The position numbers and the translations under genes were made by a program. A DNA stretch of 64,000 nucleotides from Paenibacillus tepidiphilus. Lineage in GTDB: Bacteria; Bacillota; Bacilli; Paenibacillales; Paenibacillaceae. Shown here in pieces: positions 50,899-61,600 of this stretch. Below the pieces are notes generated by a model. That model did no database searches. It was not told where the DNA came from and saw nothing but the letters and a program-made list of their open reading frames with translations. The stretch spans positions 62,001-126,000 of the forward strand of contig NZ_VWRQ01000016.1 in the NCBI RefSeq assembly GCF_008635795.1, written 5' to 3'. How positions within the stretch are numbered: the stretch's first letter is position 1; the number at the start of each line of letters is the position of its first letter.

Positions 50899-53800
50899 AT
50901 GCGTGACCATGAGAAGGAGGACCTGACGACCCGGGTCCAGGCGTTGTCGGAATCCAAAAGGCTGCTGCTGGACAATCTGCTGAAGGCACAGCAGGAGCAG
51001 AAAAGAAAGGCCCTTTTGCAGGAACGGGAATTGGCCAAGCCCCGGAAAAGAGCCGCCGGGATGACTTCGTTACCCTGCACGTTTATGCAGAAAAAGTTCT
51101 GGTACGTAGAGCAGCTCTACGACCAGTCCACTGCTTATAATCTGTCCGGGTATGTGCATTTTCAGGGAAAACTGCAGCCGGAGCTGCTGAAGGCCGCCTT
51201 TCAGCAGCTGATTACCCGCCATGAGGCGCTGCGCTCCAGATTTACGGAGGTGCAGGGAGCGCTTCAGGCGGAATTGACCGATGACTCCGGCGAAGAGAGC
51301 TATTCGTTCTACGATTGCGAAGCTACCGGGCTATCCATAGCCTCCGGAGAATTCCGGGCGATGATGATTGAAGAAGGGCTCCGGCCGTTCGTTCTGTCCG
51401 CCGGACGGCTGATCCGGCTGATTGTATACAAGTTTGGACCCGGCGAGTGGATCGGACAAATTGTCTGGCATCATATGGTATCCGACGGATACTCCAGCGG
51501 TATTCTGATCAAAGAAATGCTGGAATCCTATGAACGTCTGGCCTCGGGGCGCAGCAGTGTACCGCCAGGTGACGCGGACCTTCAATATTACGATTATGCG
51601 GTGCATATGAATCAGCGGATCACGGGCGGCGATTTCGATCAGGAGCTGCGGTTCTGGCAGGAGCATCTGGCCGGCAGCAATATGACCTGTGCCATTCCGG
51701 CGGATTATCCTGCGGGAACAGGGCTGGAGTACCGTGGTGACCGCGTAGAATTCGCTGTCGGCCGGGGACTCAAGCAGCGGCTGGAGGCCGCCGCGAAACG
51801 GCAGGGCGTGACGCCGTTTGTGCTGTACCTGAGTGCGCTCAAGATTATGCTGCACAAGGTTGTACGCCAGGATGATGTCATTGTCGGAGTGCCTGTGGCC
51901 GGGAGAAATGAAGCGGAATGGCAGGGCATCGTGGGCTGCTTCCTGAACATGCTGCCGGTACGCAGCAAGCTTGGTGAGGAGCAGACACTGTTTCAGTACA
52001 TTCAAGCAGAGCAGGCCCATGTGCTGGCGGCGCTGGCGCATCAGAATATTCCGTTCGACCGCATTGTCGAGGAGCTGCAGGTAGAACGGGACCTGTACTC
52101 GACACCGGTCTATCAGGTCGTATTCAGCTATGAGAGCGACGCGCTGAAGGATATTGCGCTGCCTCATTTCGGCATTGATTTTGCCGAGCTGGATCTGAAG
52201 ACCGCCAAGGTGGATCTGGCGCTGGAGATCAACGATACGGCGGAGGGGCTAAGTGCCTGGATAGAATACAAGTCAGGCAAGTTCTCGCGCCACCGCATGG
52301 AGAGTCTTAGAGACTATTATCTGCAGATTCTTGAAGTCATTGCCAAGGATGCCGATCTGCCGGTACGGGCGGTAGAGATGATTACGTCTGCAGAGAAGGA
52401 GCAGATCCTGCACCGGTTCAACTCTCCGGTAAGCGGCTACCGGCCGGAGACCCTGAAGAGCCTGTTCGAAGCGCAGGCTGCCCGCCGAAGCGAAGAGCCG
52501 GCTGCCGTCTGCGGGGAAGAGAGCATCACTTACGGAGAACTCAACCGCCGAAGCAACCGGCTGGCCCATTATTTAAGGAAAAGCGGCATTGGTCCCGAAT
52601 CTATTGTCGGCATCCTGCTGGACAAGTCCATTGCCGCGCTCATTGCCGTGCTTGGCGTGACCAAGGCAGGCGGCGCGTTTATGGCGCTGGACCGGAGTTA
52701 TCCGCCGGAGCGCATCAAGTATATGCTGGCCGACAGCGGAGCCGCACTGATTATTACAGCGGCGGCGGGGAGCAGCCCGGTGGGGACCGCGGCTCAAGCC
52801 GTAGAGACCGGCGATCCGGCGGTTCCGGATGAAATTGCGGCCAGTGCCAGGGCGGGAGCCGGCAATGATCCGGCGGTTCCGGAAGGGATAGAGATTCCAG
52901 CCGTAGCCATCGATGATCCGGTGATTCTGGCGGAGTCTGCCGAGAATCCGGAGGAACACAGCACGCCGGACAATCTTGCCTATCTTATTTACACCTCAGG
53001 GACGACCGGGCAGCCGAAGGGTGTGATGGTGGAGCATACTGGCATCGCGAACTTGCGGGATTATTTTGCCGAAGAGTACGGAATTACCGGGGACGATGTT
53101 GTGCTGCAGTTCGCCAATCTGGTGTTCGATGCTTCGGTATGGGAGCTGGTGATGGGGCTGCTGACGGGAGCGCAGCTCTGCATTATAACCAAGGAAACGG
53201 CGCTCGATCCAGACCGGTTCGAGCAGGAGGTGCGGAGACATGGGGTCACTGTTGCTACGCTGCCGCCGCCGTTCTGGAATGAAGTCGCGGGCCGGAAGCT
53301 GGGGTTCAGGCTGCTGATTACAGCCGGCTCGGAAGCAAGCGCCGCTATGGTGGAGCGATTGGGTGAAGGGCTCAGCTACTACAATGCCTATGGCCCGTCG
53401 GAGACGACGGTCTGCGCCTCAGACTGGTTCTATGACCGGACCTCCGCCGTCCCGGATAAGATTCCGATCGGCAGACCGATCCGCAATACACAAATCTATA
53501 TTATGGACGGCGAAACCTTGTGCGGCACCGGAATGGTCGGCGAGCTGTGCGTAGCAGGCGTAGGTCTGGCCCGGGGCTATATGAACCGTCCGGAGCTGAC
53601 GGCGGAGAGATTTACCGGCAACCCGTTTGGACCGGGGAGGCTGTACCGCACCGGTGACTATGCCAGCTGGCTGGAGGACGGGAATATTGCTTTTACCGGC
53701 CGTATGGACGGGCAGGTCAAGATCCGGGGACACCGGATTGAGCTGGGTGAAATTGAAAGTAAGCTGATTTCATATAACAAGGTTAATGACTCTGTTGTTC

Positions 53801-55671
53801 TGGCGCAGAGTGATGCCAATGGCAATGCAACGCTTGCAGCTTATCTGGTGACAGACAGCGCAGTGACGATTCAGGAGCTCAAGGCGCACCTGGCCGAGAC
53901 GCTGCCGGCCTACATGATTCCGGCCAGCTACTATATAGTCGATTCCATTCCGCTGAATCTGAGCGGCAAGACCGACACCGCCAGGCTGGCGGCAGGCGCC
54001 CGGAAGCTGGAGCCGGGCAGCGGGTATGCGGAGCCGACGACCGAGAACGAACGCAAGCTGGCCCGCATATGGAGCGAACTGCTTGGCCTGGAGAAGGTAA
54101 GCGTGAAGGACCCCTTCTTTGAAATCGGCGGAGACTCCATCATCAGCATGCAGGTCATTGCCAGAGCCGCCGGAGAGGGCCTGAAGATCGAGCTTAAGTC
54201 TTTCTACGAGGACAAGTGTATCGAGCGGATGGCGCTGCATGCCGGGAAGACCGGGACGCAGGATTCCGAGCAGGGCGAGATTGCGGGCGTCTATCCATTG
54301 ACGCCGATTCAGCGCTGGTTCTTCGGCAATAGCTTTGCGGAGTACAACCACTGGAACCAGTCCGTCTGCCTTGAGCTTGAGGAGCCTTGTAATCCGGATA
54401 TACTCGATGCCGCCCTAAATGAAGTGTGCCGTCAGCATGACGTGCTGCGGACCCGGATGCGGGCCGGAGAGGACGGCAAGGAAGGCAAGGATGGCAAGGA
54501 TGGCAAGCCCTACGCCGAAATTCTGCCGATGGCTGTCATGCGGCGGCTGGAGGCAGTGGAACTTCCGGAAGGTGTTGAAGGCCTGAATAATAAGCTGTTC
54601 CCGCAGGCGGTCATAGATCTGCAGAAGTCGCTGAGCCTTGAAGCAGGCATTGTGTTCAAGGGGCTGCTGGTACAGAGCCCCGGTGCGCGGGAGAGGCTGG
54701 TACTGACCGCACATCACCTCGTCTGCGATGCGGTATCGCTGCGGATCATCATTGAAGACCTGTTCGTCTTCTACCGGACGCTGCTGGCGGGAGATGAAGT
54801 GATGCCGCGCCGCAAAACGGCGTCCTTCCCCGCCTGGAGCACCGCAGCCGCAGCCTACGCCGGAAGCTTTGAAGCTGCAGTGAAGACGAACGAATGGAAA
54901 CGGGAGTATCCGGCAGTGGCCCGCGCCATCCTGGAATGCCCGAAGCAGCCTAACTGCGAAGAGCAGGCTGCTTCCGCGGTATTCACTTTATCCTGCGAGG
55001 ACACCTCCAGGCTGCTTCAGGAGGTGCCGAAGCATTTCAGCATCAAGCCCGACGAGCTGATGATGGCCGCTTTGGCCGTGCATCTGCGCAAGCGGGGCGG
55101 TGGGCAGGTTATTTTTACGGAGAGCCATGGCCGGGATCTGCTGATTGATGAGGTAGATCTGTCGCGGACGGCAGGCTGGTTCACCGAGTGGTATCCGTTA
55201 ATTGTGCCGGAGGGTCCGCCGGGGGATCTGGGCGTTGCGCTCAAAAGAGTCAAGGACGCTTTGGCCGATGCCCGAAAACGCAAGTTCGAGTATTTGCTCG
55301 GCGATTACCCTCCGGGAACGGTCCCGGTGATCTTCAACTATATGGGCGTTCTTGACAATGAGCGGCTGAAGGGTGCCGGCTTCCGGGTATTGGGCGGCGA
55401 GACGCTGCATACCCGCGGAGCAGGCAACGGGCGAGTCAGTCTGCTGGAAGTCAACGCGTATGTACTGGAGAGCAAGCTGACCTTCGAGTGGGTATACAAC
55501 CGCATTTTGCACTCGGCAGAGCAGACTGCCCGGGAGACCGGTGATTTCATGCGGATTCTGCTTGAAGCTGTAGACTACTGCCTGAATTCCGGGGACGACG
55601 GCCTTTCCGCCGCTGATTTCTTGGGTGTGGATATGGAAGATCTGGATATGATTTTGGCGAAGTTCAACTGA
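50899..55671 (+). CDS. NRPS: C-A-PCP-E, aromatic amino acid predicted
   Basis: 1590 residues. An N-terminal helical region (about 1-53) precedes C (about 55-480) with HHMVSDGYS; A (about 510-1030) with YTSGTTGQPKG and YNAYGPSETT; PCP (about 1050-1115) with EIGGDSIIS, the form usual before epimerases; and E (about 1130-1585) with HHLVCDAVS, ESHGRD, RTAGWFTEWYP and FNYMG. Substrate residues read by alignment to GrsA are D-A-W-P-I-A-A-V-C-K, one position (Thr to Pro) from the Phe code, so a D-aromatic residue is likely. The A domain has an insertion of about 75 residues between core motifs with a repeated (G/N)DPAVP, and the E domain has a GKDG microrepeat. The chain comes from the PKS before it. 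Confidence 0.93.
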   Translation: MRDHEKEDLTTRVQALSESKRLLLDNLLKAQQEQKRKALLQERELAKPRKRAAGMTSLPCTFMQKKFWYVEQLYDQSTAYNLSGYVHFQGKLQPELLKAAFQQLITRHEALRSRFTEVQGALQAELTDDSGEESYSFYDCEATGLSIASGEFRAMMIEEGLRPFVLSAGRLIRLIVYKFGPGEWIGQIVWHHMVSDGYSSGILIKEMLESYERLASGRSSVPPGDADLQYYDYAVHMNQRITGGDFDQELRFWQEHLAGSNMTCAIPADYPAGTGLEYRGDRVEFAVGRGLKQRLEAAAKRQGVTPFVLYLSALKIMLHKVVRQDDVIVGVPVAGRNEAEWQGIVGCFLNMLPVRSKLGEEQTLFQYIQAEQAHVLAALAHQNIPFDRIVEELQVERDLYSTPVYQVVFSYESDALKDIALPHFGIDFAELDLKTAKVDLALEINDTAEGLSAWIEYKSGKFSRHRMESLRDYYLQILEVIAKDADLPVRAVEMITSAEKEQILHRFNSPVSGYRPETLKSLFEAQAARRSEEPAAVCGEESITYGELNRRSNRLAHYLRKSGIGPESIVGILLDKSIAALIAVLGVTKAGGAFMALDRSYPPERIKYMLADSGAALIITAAAGSSPVGTAAQAVETGDPAVPDEIAASARAGAGNDPAVPEGIEIPAVAIDDPVILAESAENPEEHSTPDNLAYLIYTSGTTGQPKGVMVEHTGIANLRDYFAEEYGITGDDVVLQFANLVFDASVWELVMGLLTGAQLCIITKETALDPDRFEQEVRRHGVTVATLPPPFWNEVAGRKLGFRLLITAGSEASAAMVERLGEGLSYYNAYGPSETTVCASDWFYDRTSAVPDKIPIGRPIRNTQIYIMDGETLCGTGMVGELCVAGVGLARGYMNRPELTAERFTGNPFGPGRLYRTGDYASWLEDGNIAFTGRMDGQVKIRGHRIELGEIESKLISYNKVNDSVVLAQSDANGNATLAAYLVTDSAVTIQELKAHLAETLPAYMIPASYYIVDSIPLNLSGKTDTARLAAGARKLEPGSGYAEPTTENERKLARIWSELLGLEKVSVKDPFFEIGGDSIISMQVIARAAGEGLKIELKSFYEDKCIERMALHAGKTGTQDSEQGEIAGVYPLTPIQRWFFGNSFAEYNHWNQSVCLELEEPCNPDILDAALNEVCRQHDVLRTRMRAGEDGKEGKDGKDGKPYAEILPMAVMRRLEAVELPEGVEGLNNKLFPQAVIDLQKSLSLEAGIVFKGLLVQSPGARERLVLTAHHLVCDAVSLRIIIEDLFVFYRTLLAGDEVMPRRKTASFPAWSTAAAAYAGSFEAAVKTNEWKREYPAVARAILECPKQPNCEEQAASAVFTLSCEDTSRLLQEVPKHFSIKPDELMMAALAVHLRKRGGGQVIFTESHGRDLLIDEVDLSRTAGWFTEWYPLIVPEGPPGDLGVALKRVKDALADARKRKFEYLLGDYPPGTVPVIFNYMGVLDNERLKGAGFRVLGGETLHTRGAGNGRVSLLEVNAYVLESKLTFEWVYNRILHSAEQTARETGDFMRILLEAVDYCLNSGDDGLSAADFLGVDMEDLDMILAKFN

Positions 55672-55688
55672 AGGCCGGAGGGAACAAG

Positions 55689-58600
55689 ATGAATAAGGGG
55701 AATGTTTCAGATATATACGGATTATCGACGATGCAGGAAGGCATGCTGTTCCACAGCCTGAAAAGCGCAAGTGCCAGCATGTATCTTGAGCAGTTTTCCT
55801 GCATATTGAACGGAGAGCTTCACGCCGATTGCTTCTGGCAGGCCTGGCAGCGCGTCATTGACGGCAATCCGGCACTGCGCACCGCCTTCATGTGGGAAGG
55901 GCTCAAAAAGCCGATGCAGGTGGTGCTTAAGGAATGCGGCTGCCGGTATATCCAGTACGACTGGCGCCATCTGCCGCCGGAGGAGCAGGAGCGGTCCTAC
56001 CGGAGCTTTTTGGAGAATGACCGGAGTCTCGGCTTTGATCTCGGCGAAGCGCCGCTGATGCGGTTTGCCCTGATCCGGATTACGGACAGCAGCAGTTATT
56101 TCGTCTGGAGCTTCCATCATATTGTGATGGATGGCTGGTCGCTGCCGCTGGTGCTGGGCAAGATGCTGGAGCAGTACAAGGAACTCCGCGAAGGCCGGAC
56201 TCCGGCTGCGGATAACCGGCAATCGTTCAAAGCCTACATCCAGTGGGTGCAGAAGCAGGATCACCGGGCGACGCTGAGGTACTGGAAGGAGCAGCTGGAA
56301 GGCTTTGAAGAAGTGATCCAGCTTACGGAGGAGCTGCCCGGTGAGCAGGGCGGAGAGAACCGGAAGCAATCGCTGCGGCTGTCCGCCGGACTGTACGCAG
56401 ACATCGAGGCGGCGGCCAAACAGCATGGCTTGACCTCCTTCCAGATTTACAATCTGGCCTACGCCCTGCTGATCGGCAAATATAGCGGAACGGACGATGT
56501 AGTCTACGGCACGACAGTATCTGGAAGACCTATGGATATTCCGGGGATTGAAGAAGCAGTGGGACTGTTCATAAACACGGTTCCTGTCCGGGTCCGGCTG
56601 AAGCGCGATGTAACACTTCTGGATGGTCTGGAGCAGCTGAGAGAGGCGCAGGTCAGCCGCAGCCGCCACGAATACATCTCGCTGGCTGACATCGGCAGTG
56701 CCTGCAATCTCCCGCAACTGTTCCAGAGTCTGTTTGTATACGAGAACTATGCCAATGCGGAGGCCTATAAGAATATTACGGATTTCAGCATTACCGGTCT
56801 GGAGCTGCGCGAAGAAATCAATTATCCGCTCGCCTGGGTCATCAAGCCGGATGACGGCATCTGCGTAGAGACCGTCTACAATTCCGCCTGCTTCAGCGAC
56901 GAGCTCATCGGGCAGTTCCAGCAGAGCTACCTGGTGCTGCTTCAGGAAATCATTCATAAGCTTCTTGAGCCTGTACAAGCCGTAACGCTAATAGAAGAAT
57001 CGGCGGAGGTTTATAGAGTTGCGACTGCGGTGGTGAATCTCCGCAATGAGCCTTGCAGCGACCTGGCAGCGGCTGATTTCCGGAGCATCCGGATTGTAGA
57101 TACGGAAGGACATGCGCTGCCGGACGGATTCTACGGCAGGATCGTTCAAGCGTCAGCGGATGAGGCGCAGGACACCGGATATATTGGGCGGCTCCGCCAG
57201 GATGGCACGCTGCAAATCCATGAAACGCTCAGTACGAGCATGAGAATCGGCGCAAGCGACCGGGACCTGACCAGGCTGGAGCAGCAGCTGCTGGAAGACG
57301 GGCTGGCGGAGGATATAAAGCTGGTCCACCGCTACAACCTGGAGGGCGATTCCCGGCTGGTCATGTATTATGTGGAGCCTGTGACTGACGGTCTGGGAGA
57401 TGTGCAGACCGGTTATGAAGACAGGTCTCAGACGGTTAGAAGCGCCCTGCTGAACCGGACTGCAGAGTGGCTGGACATCAGCATGGAGACCTGCACCGGT
57501 CTGGCCGATCTCGTCCATGTGTCGGCGATTCCCTATTCTGCAAGCGGACCGGTCAAGCTCGGTGAGCTGCTGAAGCTGGAGGTCATTAATGACAACCTGC
57601 TCGGGCGCTGGAGCAGCATGCTGAGTACAGAGACGGCTGCGGGGGAAGCCTCCCTGTCTGCACGTTTTGTCCGCAGAGCCGTTAAGCCGCACCGGGACAA
57701 GGTGCATATCTCCGAACTCGCGGAGCACTATTCCTTCATCGGCAAGGGCAGCGGCCAAGCAGGGAACATACAGAACACGGAAATGGGCGGGCAATGGGAG
57801 AGCGGCGATAATGAGCGCGCGCTGTCGCTTATCTCCGGGGAAGAGCTGGCGATCCCGGAGGATACGGTATTTGATCTGGGGCACTACATCAAGCGTGCGG
57901 CCGGGCACGCTCCCGAAGGATATGGCATCCGCTTTATCGGGTATGACGGAAGCGTAACCTTTGCACCATACCGCCAGATTTATGAAGAAGCGCAGGCTAT
58001 CCTGGCCGGACTGAGTTTAGAGGGTCTAAAGCCGGGCGACAAGGTCATCTACCAGATGGACGACAACCGAAATTATGTCACCACCTTCTGGGCTTGTATG
58101 CTGGGCGGATTGATCGGGGTTCCCGTGACGGTGGCCGCTTCCTATCACGATGACAATGCGGCTGTGCGCAAGCTGTACAACGCCTGGAAGATGCTTGAAC
58201 GGCCTGTCATCGTTACAGACGCTCGGCTTGCGTCCGGTGTACGCGGCGTGCCCGCCGTGCTGGGCGAAGCCGATGAACTGAACGTATTCGCTGCCGAAGC
58301 GCTGCGCAGCAGTCCGGCCTTGAACCCGGGCCATGCGGCTTACGAGGTGAAGCCGGATGACCTCGCGCTGCTGCTGCTGACCTCGGGCAGCACCGGCATG
58401 CCCAAAGCGGTGATGCAGTCGCACCGCAACCTGATCTGCCGGACCATCGCTGGCGTGAGCGGCAACGGCTTCGGACCGGAGGAGGTCACCTTCAACTGGA
58501 TGCCGATGGATCATGTCGGCGGCACAGTGATGTGCAATGTCCGGGACGTCTATCTGCACTGCAACGAGATTCTCGCGCCGGTCAATTATATTCTGGAATC

Positions 58601-61600
58601 GCCGCTGCGCTGGCTGACGATTATGAGCGAATACCGGGTCACCAACACCTGGGCGCCGAACTTCGCCTATAACCTGATCAACAGCCATGAGCATGAACTG
58701 AAGTCGCTGCAGCTTGATCTCTCCCGGCTCCGGGTGATCACCAACGGCGGTGAAGTGGTTGTCGCCAGAACCGCGCTCAAATTCATTGAGTTAATGCAGC
58801 CGTACGGACTGGACAAAGCGGCGATGAAGCCCTGCTTCGGGATGTCCGAGACGTGCTCCGGGATCATCTATTCCCGCGATTTTGCAGATGGGCTGGTGAA
58901 GCCTGAGGACACCCGGGTGTCTGTCGGTTATCCGCTGGGCGGGCATATGGTGCGGGTGGTGGATGCGCAGGACGAGCTGTTGCCGCTCTATACGGAAGGG
59001 CGGTTCCAGATCAGGGGCCTGGCCGTTACACCCGGCTACTATAACAATGCCAAAGCCAATGCGGAAGCATTTACGCGGGACGGCTGGTTCGATACGGGCG
59101 ATCTCGGGATGATTTCGGACCGCGGCCTGACCATCACCGGCAGAGCCAAGGATATCATCATCATCAATGGGGTCAATTACAACAACTCCGACATTGAAGC
59201 CGTGCTGGAGGAAATCAGCGGGGTGGAGGTCTCTTATACCGCTGCGGTCACCGTCAAACCGGCCGGTGCGCAGACGGAACAATTGGCCGTCTTCTTTCAT
59301 CCGTCCTCCATGGATGCTCCGCAGCTCCGCAAGGTGATGAAAGAGATGCAGCGGGCCATCACAGCTAAAATCGGCGTGGTCATTGAATACATCGTGCCTC
59401 TGCCCAAAAAGGATATTCCCAAAACGGCCATCGGCAAAATCCAGCGCATCCTGCTCCGCGATTCACTGCTGGAAGGCAAGTATGATCCCGTATTGCGGCA
59501 AGTTGAACTGCTGAGAGATATCAACACCGTGAAGCCCTGGACCTTCGGCAGAGTCTGGCAGCCGCTCGGCTTCCGGCATGAACCGCAGGACTTGTCTGCG
59601 GCCACGTTCCTTGTGTTCGCCGACGATGCCGGATTGGCGCGGGAGTTCGCCGGCCTGACCGGGCAGGAGGCCATGGGCCGGGTGATCACTGTTACCCGCG
59701 CGGAGAGGTTCAGCCTGGAGAGCTCCGGCGATATTGGCTGCGATTATACAAGTCCGGCCGGCTGCGATGCCCTGTTTACTCATTTGCGCGAGATTGGGTG
59801 GACCCCCAGACATATGCTGTATCTGGCCGGCTATGAGCCGGCGTCCTCCGGGCGGATGGAGCTTGCGGGACAGAGCCAGCGCGGCGTGTACAGCCTGCTG
59901 ACGCTGGTTCAGGCTCTGGAGAAGCATGGATTATGCGCTTCTACGCATCTGGTTGTGGGTGCTTCGAACGTGTACCAGGGAGTAAGCGGGAAAGAGACGC
60001 ACGCGTACAATGCATCTCTGATCGGCTTCATGGCTGCGCTGCGGATGGAGAATACAGGTCTCGCCGGTACGCTGGTGGACCTGGAAGGAAGCGATCTGCT
60101 CCAGGATGCCCGGTGTGTGCTGGAAGAAATCCGCCACGGGGAGACCGGCAGCCGGGAGATCAGCTACCGGGGGGGCCGGCGGATGGCGGGATTGCTGAAG
60201 CATTTGCCGCTGCAGCCGGGCGAGTCGAACGTGAAGCTTAAGCAGGGCGGACACTATGTCGTCACGGGCGGACTCGGCGGCATCGGCACGGTCATCTGCC
60301 GCAAGCTGATAGAGGATTATGCAGCCCAGCTGCTGATTGTCGGCCGCAGTGAGCTGGACCTGCTTGCGGAGGACGATGCCAGGGTGCGGAGTTACCGCGA
60401 GCTTGCCGGACTGGGTGCGGGCGTTAGCTATACACCGGCCGATGTCTGTGATCTTGCCGCTTTGCAGGCGGCAATCGGAGCTTACGAAGAGCGGATCGGC
60501 GCTGCCGTTGACGGCATTCTTCACCTGGCCGGGAACTCCAGCTATCAGCGGCATCTGGATGACCGCGACAAGTACTGGATTGCCGCCGGTGACAGGGAGG
60601 CTTTTGCCGAAGAGTTCGATGCGAAGGTATATGGAACACAGAACCTGTTCCGGATCATTGAGGAGCGAAAAGACGCGGTCATGATCGCTTTTTCCTCGGT
60701 AACCTCCTTTCTGGGCAGCGCGACCTTCAGTGCTTACTCTGCCGCCAACAGCTTCCTGGAAATGTTCTGTCAGCATGCGGCCGAGGTAGAGGGCTATCCG
60801 GTCAAGTGTATCTCCTGGACGATGTGGGACAACATCGGGATGACGGCGGGCAATCTGCAGTCGATCAATATCCTGAGCGAATCCATCGGCCAGCATGTCA
60901 TCGGCGAGCAAGACGGGCTGCTGCTGTTCGAAGCGGCCCTCCGGATGGACGGGGCCTTGATTTATGCCGGAATTGATGAGCATAACCGGCAGATGAAGCC
61001 GCGGATCGCCGAGAAGCTGTATGCGGCGGAAACGCTGGCCATCTCGCTTCAGGAAGGTCCGGTAAGCGGGCTTCGTCTGGAAAATGCCCGCCTGATCGAC
61101 GATTACGGCGCCGTTAGCACGGTAAAGGTCTATTCGGCGGATTCCGGCAGCGGTGCGCTGGACAGCGACGAGGAGGCAGGGTATTCGGCGGCAGCCAGCG
61201 AGACGGAGCAAGTGATTCATGATATCTGGTCCGAGGTGCTGGGCATCCGGCGGATCGGCACGGGCGATAACTTCTTTGAGCTTGGCGGGCATTCCCTGCG
61301 GGCGACGCAGGTCGTTTCACGGATCAAAAAAGCCTATGAGGTTCCCTTCGCCATCAATGACCTGTTCTATTATCCGACGATCGGCGAGCTGGCCGGGGTG
61401 ATTGACGGCCGGCTGGCGGAGCTGGCCGGGCCAGTCGGCGAGGAGGCTGTCGCAGTGCTCGGCGAGGAAGAGAAGCGCCGGGGAATTCCGGTATCCTATG
61501 CCCAGCAGAGATTATGGTTCCTGCGCCAATATGATGAGGAGAGTGCTTTTTACAACATCCTTGAAGCCGTGAGGCTGGAGGGCAAGCTGAATGTGGACTG

